A stretch of 64,000 nucleotides of DNA from Aestuariivirga litoralis (GTDB taxonomy: Bacteria; Pseudomonadota; Alphaproteobacteria; Rhizobiales; Aestuariivirgaceae). Each line of letters begins with the position of its first letter. The first letter of the stretch is position 1. The notes under the pieces are model-generated. The model ran no database searches and was not told the origin of the DNA. It was given only the letters and a program-made list of their open reading frames with translations. The position numbers were made by a program, and so were the translations under genes. Location of the stretch: contig NZ_WAHS01000001.1 of NCBI RefSeq assembly GCF_015714715.1, positions 124,001 through 188,000 on the forward strand, in the 5' to 3' direction. Positions 57,175 to 64,000 of this stretch are shown in pieces.

Positions 57175-57665
57175 TACACACCTCCCGCGATGAACATTGC
57201 CGCCCGCCGTTTCCTTGGGGACATCACCCGAGGTCTGGGGCCGTGTTTGAAAAGCTCCAGCCACGCCTTGCGGTAAGCGAGGTCGGCATAGCTTTCCTCG
57301 CCCCGTAGGTAGTTCGGTGTTCTGACTTCGGTAGTGGCGCTGCGCTTTGCGATGAGCCGCCGCACCAAGTACCAAACCGAGTCTTCAATCTCCGGCCTTT
57401 CGCCGCGCGACATGACCTGTTCCCAAGTCAGACCGGGCTTAGGCCCTTCGTTAAGAATGAAGGTAACAGGGACGTGAACGGGCAGGGTCAACAGCGTGTC
57501 GAGAACCCCGAAGGCCAGCATCTCAGCAGCAGTGCCCCTCCTGCGTCCACCGACTAGCTCACACCGAGTGTCGCCGTGCTTGAGGATCACAGCATAGCCG
57601 CACTGACCGTAGCTCGGGTTGTAATAGCAAGCGGACGCCGCATAGGCGATAACCGTGCCCTTCAT
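57174..57665 (-). CDS. Catalytically degenerate RNase H-like protein
   Basis: A 163-residue protein that aligns with the neighbouring RNase HI through YAASACYYNPSYGQCGYAVI, ELVGG and AAEMLAFGVLDTL. The first catalytic Asp is Ala10 and the third position is Asn72, while Glu48 is kept. It therefore should bind but not cut hybrids. The second half (VWYLVRRLIAKRSATTEV onwards) has no RNase H counterpart and ends basic (RKRRAAMF). Overlaps the zinc-ribbon gene by 4 bp upstream and rnhA by one base downstream. Confidence 0.7.
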   Translation of the reverse strand: MKGTVIAYAASACYYNPSYGQCGYAVILKHGDTRCELVGGRRRGTAAEMLAFGVLDTLLTLPVHVPVTFILNEGPKPGLTWEQVMSRGERPEIEDSVWYLVRRLIAKRSATTEVRTPNYLRGEESYADLAYRKAWLELFKHGPRPRVMSPRKRRAAMFIAGGV

Positions 57666-58327
57666 GCGCCTTCTCCGAACAACGCAGTAATCGCGGCCTG
57701 TTTGCGATCCGCCGCCCCTCGCAACCGCTCTTGCTCCTGCTGGCAGAGTCGCATTCCGAGCGGCCCGAAGGCAGTCATCAGCATCTGCCCGAGTTGGAAT
57801 GATGCTTCAGGCTTGAGGTCGCCCAGGACTTGACGCCGCTCCCCTTCGCTTTTGCTGTAGGTGTTGAACTGTGAAGACCCGAGGCTGCGGAAGCGCCGCG
57901 CGACAGAGATGAAATAGTTGCGGTCGTTGATGAAGCGGCGTGGGTTGTCCTCTCTCAGGTAGGCCACGGCGAGGAGAGAATAGATCACCTTATCCGCAGC
58001 GGCCTCTGACAGAACTTGGATTGCGGCCTTGGCGGCGAGGTGCTGGCTATACGGCGCACCGACGGGAGCTTCGGTCACCTTATCGCGTGCCTCTTGCCTT
58101 AGACCTGCTAGCAGTTGCCGGAGACTGGACATGGCGGCTTCGGGGTTCGGGTGCCGCGATAGCAGCCTCTCAACATGGCAGGCAGCGCGGGCTATTTCTC
58201 CTCTCGTAAGCGGCAACGCAGCTTCGTGGCCGTGACGGCGGAGTAGTTTCTGGTGTCTGGAGCAGAGTCGGGCGTAGCCCGCTGTGGTGTGTCTAGTGCA
58301 GCCGGGGGCGGCACATTGTTTGGGCAT
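57662..58327 (-). CDS. Zinc-ribbon-type island protein of unknown function
   Basis: A 221-residue protein. The N-terminus has a CxxxxC...CxxH metal site (CAAPGCTRHTTAGYARLCSR, residues 5-24), followed by HQKLLRRHGH, a pattern common in phage and island proteins. The rest is helical, with YFISVARRFRSLGSSQFNTY and a Gln-rich end. It is first in the coupled set with the degenerate RNase H-like gene (ATGA overlap) and rnhA. ATG 58327 chosen since the cysteine motif begins there. Confidence 0.6.
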   Translation of the reverse strand: MPKQCAAPGCTRHTTAGYARLCSRHQKLLRRHGHEAALPLTRGEIARAACHVERLLSRHPNPEAAMSSLRQLLAGLRQEARDKVTEAPVGAPYSQHLAAKAAIQVLSEAAADKVIYSLLAVAYLREDNPRRFINDRNYFISVARRFRSLGSSQFNTYSKSEGERRQVLGDLKPEASFQLGQMLMTAFGPLGMRLCQQEQERLRGAADRKQAAITALFGEGA

Positions 58328-58537
58328 GTGTTGGATCATCCTTATGAGTTTTGGTGCTTCGGGGTTGGGAGGTCGCGTCCGCTAGGCAAGCTGGTGACGG
58401 TGTCCTGTTATAGATGGTGGGTATGACAGGCAGCGTCCCCGGCGGCGCATCGAGCCTACAGGTGGCAGGGGTAGCCACACAGGCAAAAGAGTCAGTGCTG
58501 CTGACCTAACTGTGCTGGTTGTGTAATGGGGGAGTGG

Positions 58538-58617
58538 TATCGCCGCTAACGGGGGCGGCATTGGCTATAGGGGGTAGTATCGCTGTTATAGGGCGGCGCT
58601 ATCGCTCTGGCCCTATC
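58538..58617. repeat. Imperfect 40-bp direct repeats in a 406-bp non-coding stretch
   Basis: Two copies begin TATCGC(C/T)G(C/T)TA at 58538 and 58578 and share GGG and CGGC blocks. They lie in the gap 58328-58733, between the zinc-ribbon gene start and the small gene at 58734. The gap should hold the promoter of the minus-strand set; I see no gene in it. They could be regulator or replication-type iterons. Confidence 0.4.
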
Positions 58618-58733
58618 TCAACGCCATCTTGGCGCTCGGGGCTTCACCCAAGGGAGCGCACTCCAAGGGCTTGCCGTTGCCTTTGGGGCAGGTGGACGGG
58701 GGCCGAGATACAATTCCCCCGCCCGTGTTTAAC

Positions 58734-58907
58734 CTAGGCCGGGACCGCCGCTAGCAGCCCGTGTAGAGCCTGCAGGTTGATCTTGGCCCAGTACCTCACG
58801 TCCGCACGGTCGCCTGCCGCAATCGCCACGGTGTTAACCGCCAGTGCTGCCACGGCGTCCGCCACCGCATCGCGCTCCCGCTTTGATAGTCTCGTCTGCT
58901 TCGTCAT
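58734..58907 (-). CDS. Small helical island protein
   Basis: A 57-residue protein starting MTKQTRLSKRERDAVADAV and ending LQALHGLLAAVPA. ATG 58907 has GGGAGACAGC upstream and a good sigma-70 promoter at 58942-58970. No family recognised; size and charge suit a small DNA-binding or accessory protein. Confidence 0.5.
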   Translation of the reverse strand: MTKQTRLSKRERDAVADAVAALAVNTVAIAAGDRADVRYWAKINLQALHGLLAAVPA

Positions 58908-58941
58908 TCGTGCTGTCTCCCTCTGGTTTGCACAGGCGCAG

Positions 58942-58996
58942 AGATAGGCTCTTGCTATCTTCCTAGTCAAGGACTATATTGCTACCAATGGGTAGC
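58942..58996 (-). promoter_or_regulatory. Promoter with adjacent inverted repeat for the 57-residue protein gene
   Basis: On the minus strand TTGACT (58970-58965), a 17-bp spacer and CTATCT (58947-58942). Just upstream, GCTACC-AATG-GGTAGC (58981-58996) is a perfect dyad that could be an operator. The rest of 58971-59224 holds no supported gene. Confidence 0.5.
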
Positions 58997-59224
58997 GAAC
59001 TTGGGCCACTGGCCGGGCACCGCGTCTCATTTCTCCGCCTGATCCTTTCGGCGCTGCGTTCACTGTTATTTCAGAACAGGAGCAACGGGACGCGATGAAG
59101 GGACTCAGCAGCCACCGCGCGGGGAAGACGAACAAACCACCGATAGCCACTGGTCAAGTTGGTGGCCGTACTTCGAACGGGAACCTACCTTCTCACTGTC
59201 GGAAGCAACAAGGATGTAAGACGA

Positions 59225-59695
59225 ATGGATGGAGCAAACCGAAAATCACTAAGGGCGGTGCTGACATTGGCCGCTTCGCTCCTATCCGTTTGGGCAGCCG
59301 TCGCACCAGAACCGAGATGGATGTTCGTGCTTCTTCCAATGCTGCTAGTGTTTGCAATTGCGATATGGTCCTATGTGCAGCGCAGTTGGCAAGTGCGCCT
59401 CTTTGGGAGGACGGGCATGTTCAGTTGGTTGATGGGAAGAAAGACGGAAGCTGCTTGGGTGAGAGCCGAGGCTGAGAGACTGCTGACCGCCTATGGCACG
59501 GAGGGCGCATGGCAGGAGGCCCGAGTGCTGGCACTCACCGAGACTTCAATGCAGCGTCCCGCGTTTGCGTGGAAGGTTTTGCGTGAGGTTGAACGCAGGT
59601 TAGGCACTAGGCGGCAAACCGACACGGCAACGCGGTTTATCGAAGGCGGGGTAGATCGACCAAGTAGCCCCGTCCAACGCGAAGCGGCAGACTGA
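59225..59695 (+). CDS. Two-helix membrane protein with cytosolic helical domain
   Basis: A 156-residue protein: two transmembrane helices (AVLTLAASLLSVWAAVA; MFVLLPMLLVFAIAIWSYV) followed by a cytosolic, Arg/Glu-rich helical region (AEAERLLTAYGTEGAWQEAR). ATG 59225 follows AAGGATG. It converges with the membrane protein gene at 59697 (stops one base apart). Not recognised. Confidence 0.55.
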   Translation: MDGANRKSLRAVLTLAASLLSVWAAVAPEPRWMFVLLPMLLVFAIAIWSYVQRSWQVRLFGRTGMFSWLMGRKTEAAWVRAEAERLLTAYGTEGAWQEARVLALTETSMQRPAFAWKVLREVERRLGTRRQTDTATRFIEGGVDRPSSPVQREAAD

Positions 59696-59696
59696 T

Positions 59697-60392
59697 TTAG
59701 AGACCGCTCCACCAGCTAGTGAGCCCGCCTATCACTCCTGCCAAGACCATCCCGGTGACGGCGAGGCCGAGCATGAAAATGATTACGCCACCAAACACGG
59801 CCAAGAACATCTCAAGGCCCACTTGAAACACTCCTACTTGTTCTCCTGCCAGTCGTCTCTCCTTGATGCCCTGCATGCGGCCAATGGGTGCCCAAAAGGG
59901 CGCTGACAACAAGCTGCCCCACCACATAAACGCCTTGGGGATTGCTATCATCGCGGTGGGCAAAACACGCGGGCACCACTGCTTCCGAGTCTCGACGGCC
60001 ATGACAGCGAGGCCGCCTGCCATAAGGATCAACGGTATCGGCCATCCCGGAAGCGCAGTCATCGCGTCTTTCAGATTGCCGCCATAAGCCAGCCACATGA
60101 AAGCAGTGCCCGGTAGGATGTAGCAGACATAGCAGGGCACGACGAGGCCCAGGATTATCTGAGCGATCCAAGGCCCTCCTTCCGCTCTAGTCTTTCGATT
60201 GTCTTGCAGGAAGCCGCCCGCGATCCGCAAACCGGACCCAAGAAGCCAATATAGAACCGCAAGTACAATGCCGATGACAAGAACGACCGGGACGATGGTG
60301 AAGGCTTGCAACACAACAGACTTGCCGAAAAGTAAAACGGCCAGAATGAGACCCAAGAGGATGATAATAGCTGTGTTGCCTTGCCGATCCAC
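59697..60392 (-). CDS. Polytopic membrane protein of the island
   Basis: A 231-residue protein with about five transmembrane helices (IIILLGLILAVLLFG; FTIVPVVLVIGIVLAVLYWL; QIILGLVVPCYVCYILPG; and two at the C-terminal end). I place the start at GTG 60392 after GGAGTGGGGC because the protein becomes membrane-like there; a longer frame to 60458 is possible. No family recognised. It and the convergent two-helix protein may work together. Confidence 0.5.
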   Translation of the reverse strand: MDRQGNTAIIILLGLILAVLLFGKSVVLQAFTIVPVVLVIGIVLAVLYWLLGSGLRIAGGFLQDNRKTRAEGGPWIAQIILGLVVPCYVCYILPGTAFMWLAYGGNLKDAMTALPGWPIPLILMAGGLAVMAVETRKQWCPRVLPTAMIAIPKAFMWWGSLLSAPFWAPIGRMQGIKERRLAGEQVGVFQVGLEMFLAVFGGVIIFMLGLAVTGMVLAGVIGGLTSWWSGL

Positions 60393-60547
60393 GCCGCCCC
60401 ACTCCGCGATGCCCCGATGCGACCATAAGTGGAAACGCCTGCAAATGACAATCCCCACCGTTCGTGTGAGAAGGGCGAGTCAATCAAGAACGATATGCAA
60501 AAACACCAAGGCCCCTGATATTGTGATCAGGTAGACAAGCAGCGGGG

Positions 60548-61123
60548 TCATATCGCCGCCGCCTTAGCCAGTCTTGCTAGCTCTTTTTGTACCGTGGCTT
60601 TGCTAAACCCAACGTGAGCGGCGATCTTCCTCATGCTCAAACCTTCACCGTTCAACCTCGCTATCTCCGCCCGCGTCTCAGGCTTTACCATTGCGGGCCT
60701 TCCCCCGGTTCTGCCCTCCGCCTTCGCCTTAGCAATTCCCTCGAGTTGGCGTTCCTTCCTGAGAGCGGTTTCGAACTCTGCAATGCTGGCGAGAATACCA
60801 AATACGAGCTTGCCCGTACGAGTGGTCGTGTCCAGCGCGGCATCATCCAGAACCTTGAAGCCTACACCCTTGGCGGTAAGCTCCTCCACTATCTGATGGA
60901 GATGGGAAGCCGAACGGGCGAGACGGTCCAGCTTCGTCACTATCAGCATGTCGGCATCATCGCGGAGATACTGCAGGCACTCCGCCAGCACGGGACGCGA
61001 CTTGTCCAGCCCAGATTTCTTCTCCTCGAATATCTTGGTGGCCCCTGCCGCCTTTAATTTCTCAACTTGAGTAGCGTGGCCTTGCCCAGTGGAACTCACA
61101 CGCGCGTATCCTACGATTGCCAT
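60548..61123 (-). CDS. Serine recombinase of the resolvase/invertase family
   Basis: A 191-residue recombinase: catalytic Ser10 in IVGYARVSSTGQG, then LIVTKLDRLARSASHL (Arg pair), the E-helix AEFETALRKERQLEGIAKAKAEGRTGGRP, shown in part, and a C-terminal helix-turn-helix (GLSMRKIAAHVGFSKATVQK). Size is that of Tn3-type resolvases and Gin/Hin invertases. No transposase gene is visible in the window. A sigma-70-like promoter lies upstream. Confidence 0.92.
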   Translation of the reverse strand: MAIVGYARVSSTGQGHATQVEKLKAAGATKIFEEKKSGLDKSRPVLAECLQYLRDDADMLIVTKLDRLARSASHLHQIVEELTAKGVGFKVLDDAALDTTTRTGKLVFGILASIAEFETALRKERQLEGIAKAKAEGRTGGRPAMVKPETRAEIARLNGEGLSMRKIAAHVGFSKATVQKELARLAKAAAI

Positions 61124-61158
61124 CCTGTACCCTTTCATCTAAGACAATTGCTGACACT

Positions 61159-61187
61159 TTGTTAGTGTACGCTAAGAGTACAGTCAA
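61159..61187 (-). promoter_or_regulatory. Promoter and dyad upstream of the recombinase gene
   Basis: Minus strand TTGACT (61187-61182), 17-bp spacer, TAACAA (61164-61159). The spacer contains GTAC-N7-GTAC (61167-61181) and the flanks ACACTAAC / GTTAGTGT repeat inversely. Resolvases often bind such sites over their own promoter. Confidence 0.4.
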
Positions 61188-61318
61188 GGGGGTGCGTCCA
61201 GAAAGTATACTTAATGTGCACGAAGCCGCCTCGCTCCCTAGTTCATTTGGTAAAAACCTCGTATTTGCAACGGCGGGCAACCATGTAGGCTTCTACACTT
61301 CACAAAAAGGAAACGACA

Positions 61319-61555
61319 ATGGCAGACGGTTGGTCGGTAATGGTGAGAGTTCCCGATTTTCAAAGCTTAGGAAAGCCGGTGATTTACTACGCACATCTGC
61401 CAGATCGTGATGAAGCAGTTTCGGCGGTGAGGGTGGCAAAGGGATTAGACTCCAATGTTTCAGTCGAAGCTAAAGAACCTATCACCCACGCTGTTCTTAA
61501 GGGTCTGAATATTCCAGAAGGAAAAGTCGGGCATGAAGGGTACGAACTTGAGTGA
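61319..61555 (+). CDS. Small island protein, 78 residues
   Basis: MADGWSVMVRVPDFQSLGKP opens a compact alpha/beta sequence (RDEAVSAVRVAKGLDSNVSV, ILNAVLK-like helix). AAAAAGGAAACGACA precedes the ATG. The 3' end overlaps the next gene by 23 bp. No family recognised. Confidence 0.5.
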   Translation: MADGWSVMVRVPDFQSLGKPVIYYAHLPDRDEAVSAVRVAKGLDSNVSVEAKEPITHAVLKGLNIPEGKVGHEGYELE

Positions 61556-61832
61556 ACTTTCATTTGAAGAGACGCGGGAGCCAACAGAACGAGTTAAAGA
61601 ACTGGCCTATCGTATATTGATCCGAGTCTGTGATGTGAAACATCCGCTGGTTAGGAGGCCGGGCGAAGTCTTGCATGGACCAATGCTGTTGAGTGTGATG
61701 ACCGCTGGAATGTTCAAACAGGAAGAACTTAAAGCCGCAGTAGATTACATGGTAGTACAAGGATGGATTGAGTCCGCCGATCGGTTCCACAAACTGACCT
61801 CCAAAGGGCTTCAGCACTACAGAAGCATCTAA
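61533..61832 (+). CDS. Small winged-helix-like island protein, 99 residues
   Basis: A helical N-terminus is followed by MFKQEELKAAVDYMVVQGWI and FHKLTSKGLQHYRSI, which has the wing-like ending of small winged-helix proteins. It overlaps the preceding gene by 23 bp, suggesting translational coupling. Function unknown. The gap 61833-62025 shows no gene. Confidence 0.5.
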   Translation: MKGTNLSELSFEETREPTERVKELAYRILIRVCDVKHPLVRRPGEVLHGPMLLSVMTAGMFKQEELKAAVDYMVVQGWIESADRFHKLTSKGLQHYRSI

Positions 61833-62025
61833 GGACACCGGGCATACGAACACCATGCGTTGTTCTGTTAGACCGGTCTCATCACTCCTGGTCCGTTTTT
61901 GACCTGGCGGCAAACGTCAAAAAATGCTGCTTCTGGCCCACGACGGCGCTGTAGTCTCATCGGAATGCGATATTGCGCCCGTTATCGCAGGATGATTAGC
62001 TCGGTGAGTCTGGGGAAATAGACTC

Positions 62026-62919
62026 ATGAAACTGAAAGACCTTGTTTCCACGGTTGATCAACTGATGGGGGCGAAAGCCGTCTATGGTCCAAGCCTCGGT
62101 CCGGAAGCTGTGATGTGCTTCGGTGCTGTTGGGATAGACCCAAACAAGTCATCTTACTTTTCCCACGCTGAGACGGTTGCAAAGAAGGCGCTCGAAAGGC
62201 CGTACTTCGTGACAGTCGGTGGCGGCCACGACGTACAGGCGGGCTACAGAGGTCGCGCAATCGAAGTTGTCAAAGCGACGGGATGCTTCGGCAAGACTGA
62301 AGCCTTTGTGAAGACACCCGCTACCTACAGGCGCTTGATGCAGTGGCCAGCCGCAATCGTGCTTACCGAAGTTTATGAGATTGTTGGCATGCCTCGACTT
62401 GTCGATGACCTCGGTTTGGATGACATGAGGATATTGACCTTCGCGTTCGACGGCGTAGTTTTTCATGATGATCGAATGAAGGAGCTGTGGGACGCGTTGG
62501 ATCAGTGCGAACTGCGGCGGCGTTGGGACATGGCTCCGCCTGCGTTCTTTCGAGACCCGGGAAAGCTAGATCGCTCCTACACTCTTTACCCTCAGATTTC
62601 TGAGGAGGAGGGTAAGCGGAGAGCAAAAGAAACTACTGTGCTTGAAAGAAGTAGCAAAGCGGCTCTAGCGGCAAAAGCACGTAACCTCACTCAAAACGGG
62701 GGCAAGTACACTTGCGAGGCTTGTGCCTATGCCGACGAAGTGAGGGGAATGTTCGATGCACACCATCTGCAACCGCTCGCCACTGGTCCACGGATAAGCA
62801 CCATCGACAGCTACGCTATTCTGTGCCCACGATGTCATAGGATGGCACATCGAAAGGCTGAGAAACCGGAGGTTCCGTTGGCTATGGCGGAGCTCAAAAG
62901 ACTTCTCAATGCCCAATAG
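62026..62919 (+). CDS. HNH endonuclease with an unfamiliar N-terminal domain
   Basis: A 297-residue protein. The C-terminal HNH (McrA-type) domain shows the zinc/nuclease pattern C230-x2-C233, His246-His247 (FDAHHLQP), C267-x2-C270-His271 and His275. The first 200 residues (for example YGPSLGPEAVMCFGAVGIDP; TVGGGHDVQAGYRGRAIEVV) form a separate domain I do not recognise, possibly a modified-DNA or sensor module. ATG 62026. Such proteins often restrict foreign DNA. A terminator hairpin follows. Confidence 0.75.
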   Translation: MKLKDLVSTVDQLMGAKAVYGPSLGPEAVMCFGAVGIDPNKSSYFSHAETVAKKALERPYFVTVGGGHDVQAGYRGRAIEVVKATGCFGKTEAFVKTPATYRRLMQWPAAIVLTEVYEIVGMPRLVDDLGLDDMRILTFAFDGVVFHDDRMKELWDALDQCELRRRWDMAPPAFFRDPGKLDRSYTLYPQISEEEGKRRAKETTVLERSSKAALAAKARNLTQNGGKYTCEACAYADEVRGMFDAHHLQPLATGPRISTIDSYAILCPRCHRMAHRKAEKPEVPLAMAELKRLLNAQ

Positions 62920-62981
62920 CCCAAGCCTCAAAAGGCGGACAAACGGGGGGCGGGGCCATGGGGGGGTGAAGCGCCATGGGC

Positions 62982-63010
62982 AGCCTTTGATTGAGGCTTC
63001 ACATTTTTTT
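62982..63010 (+). terminator. Terminator after the HNH gene
   Basis: AGCCT-TTGATTG-AGGCT stem, extended by outer TGAAGC / GCTTCA arms, then seven T at 63004-63010. Confidence 0.6.
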
Positions 63011-63027
63011 GTGATTTTGGATGACGA

Positions 63028-64000
63028 ATGACCGCACCAGTAAACCTCTACGAGCTGCAGCTGAGAGCAAAGCTTCCGCAGTATCTACTGCAAAGTCTTG
63101 ATGAGTTCGAAGCGGCAACAGGAGAAGTACTTCGTCGGTTCTTAGCTGAGATCGAGGCTCGTCCACTGCCGCCGCTGCTCTATCACTACACAGGGGAGGG
63201 CGGACTTCGGGGCATACTTGGAAGTGGTACTCTCTTCTGTTCGGACGTCTTTCGCCAGAACGACAAAAAAGAAATAAGACATGGCATTAACGTAGCCTTT
63301 GACGAGTTGATCGAGCGCGGTCGCAAGGACCCGGATTTGTTCCGTGGTTACGCTGGCAATATCGCTAGGTTCCGGAGAACCCATCCGATGGAAAACGTGG
63401 GGAACTTTTACATCTGTAGCCTAACAGGCCAGGAGGAAAGTGAGAGGCAATGGCGACTGTATGGTGCCAGTTCTAGAGGCTTTGCGCTTGCGTTCGATGC
63501 TATGAGGTTAGAAGTGGCGTTCACGCAAGCAAACGGTGTGCCGATAGAGAATAACAATACGTTCCCTGTCACCTATGACCGCGCGATAGCCGCCAGACTG
63601 CAGGGCGAGATTTTGGACCTGATTGCCCCGCTGCTGGCACCTCTTCGAATGGGCGTATTGGCACAGCCGTCTCTAGATGCTTACTACAACGAACTGGCTG
63701 TGGTGCATCTGTTAGCTATTGTTCGCTTCGCGATGTTCTTCAAAGCAAGACAATGGAGCGCGGAAAGAGAATACAGGTTTCAGAACTTGTTCAGCATAGA
63801 TGCGAAACCAACTGACGTGAGGCTGCGTCCCGATCCAATGGGCGGTGCCGCTATCGAGTACAGAGCCTTTGACTGGCGTTCCGTTGATCCCGGTTGTCTG
63901 TCTCAAATCATCATAGGGCCAAAAGCAGATCAAGATGGCGGAGAGGCATTGGCACGAGAACTACTTCAACTGCACCATCCAAACCCCGAGACCGTCAAGG
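63028..64000 (+). CDS. DUF2971 family protein, cut by the right edge
   Basis: At least 324 residues are open from ATG 63028 to the end of the window without a stop. DUF2971 landmarks: PPLLYHYTGEGGLRGILGSG near residue 48, FRQNDKKEIRHG, then FYICSLTGQEESERQWRLYG and GFALAFD. DUF2971 proteins are widespread in genomic and defence islands with no settled activity; the C-terminal end is missing here. The ATG lies 17 bp after the HNH terminator. Confidence 0.8.
   Translation, partial: MTAPVNLYELQLRAKLPQYLLQSLDEFEAATGEVLRRFLAEIEARPLPPLLYHYTGEGGLRGILGSGTLFCSDVFRQNDKKEIRHGINVAFDELIERGRKDPDLFRGYAGNIARFRRTHPMENVGNFYICSLTGQEESERQWRLYGASSRGFALAFDAMRLEVAFTQANGVPIENNNTFPVTYDRAIAARLQGEILDLIAPLLAPLRMGVLAQPSLDAYYNELAVVHLLAIVRFAMFFKARQWSAEREYRFQNLFSIDAKPTDVRLRPDPMGGAAIEYRAFDWRSVDPGCLSQIIIGPKADQDGGEALARELLQLHHPNPETVK

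Noticed and set aside
59095-59475. A 126-residue plus-strand frame with AGGAG upstream
   Set aside because: Composition is unlike a protein and it overlaps in another frame the membrane protein gene at 59225, which has two clear transmembrane helices.
54125-64000. CRISPR array in the island
   Set aside because: No regularly spaced repeats of suitable length are seen; the only repeats are the two 40-bp copies at 58538 and short TTACCCAA words.

Overview
The window reads as a chromosomal segment of an alphaproteobacterium, most likely a member of the Hyphomicrobiales (Rhizobiales). The evidence is the gene order yebC-ruvC-ruvA-ruvB-ybgC-tolQRAB-pal-cpoB-tilS-ftsH-glmM, RpoH beside an RluD-type pseudouridine synthase, rhizobial-type families (DUF6428, DUF2852, DUF2161, DUF6476), a serC leader RNA candidate, and palindromic intergenic repeats of the kind common in rhizobial genomes. 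Genes are dense and GC-rich up to about 54.0 kb. From a tRNA-Glu at 54.05 kb to the right edge the base composition is visibly more AT-rich, spacing is looser and most genes are of accessory type. I read this as a genomic island whose far end lies outside the window.

Layout. (a) 0-2.7 kb: an arsenic resistance cluster (DUF6428 gene divergent from arsR, then an ArsN-type acetyltransferase, an aquaglyceroporin and arsC). (b) 2.7-12.9 kb: a SleB-type hydrolase, pyruvate phosphate dikinase, a DUF2161 gene, serC-serA behind a probable serC leader RNA, a GIY-YIG protein, an atypical SDR, a secreted protein and a dienelactone hydrolase. (c) 13.0-15.0 kb: DUF2852 gene plus PadR regulator with a palindromic operator candidate, and a small outer-membrane barrel. 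(d) 15.1-31.7 kb: the conserved minus-strand core block from yebC down to glmM, covering Holliday-junction processing, the Tol-Pal envelope system, tRNA-Ile lysidine synthesis, FtsH, folate and amino-sugar synthesis. It is interrupted by an acetamidase-like gene and by a secreted plus-strand gene. (e) 31.8-39.6 kb: a YmdB-like phosphodiesterase and 5-formyl-THF cyclo-ligase, a PAP2 protein, a Tet-type MFS pump, and a DeoR-MFS-SDR-SDR operon. (f) 39.6-44.4 kb: three paralogous polytopic GT-C-like membrane proteins chained by 4-bp overlaps, with a truncated GT2 remnant between two near-identical copies. (g) 44.4-54.0 kb: periplasmic proteins, purA, an EAL protein with a degenerate GGDEF domain, a CAP-domain protein, rpoH, a tmpB-tmpA phosphonate-oxidation pair, an RluD-type enzyme and a 46-residue membrane protein.

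(h) 54.05-64.0 kb: the putative island. After the tRNA come an AbiJ-NTD4/HEPN-like protein, then a minus-strand set with a zinc-ribbon protein, a catalytically degenerate RNase H-like protein, an intact RNase HI, a ParB-like DGHHR protein and an orphan. Two membrane proteins, a serine recombinase, two overlapping small genes, an HNH endonuclease and a DUF2971 protein running off the right edge follow. Several of these families are linked to phage defence or mobile DNA. The translationally coupled zinc-ribbon / pseudo-RNase H / RNase HI trio with the ParB-like gene is the best candidate here for an undescribed system.

How genes work together: arsenate is reduced by ArsC and arsenite probably leaves through the aquaporin. 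SerC and SerA are consecutive serine-pathway enzymes in one transcript. TolQRA energises TolB-Pal, with CpoB and YbgC in the same cluster. TmpA hydroxylates and TmpB cleaves a quaternary-amine phosphonate, releasing phosphate and glycine betaine.
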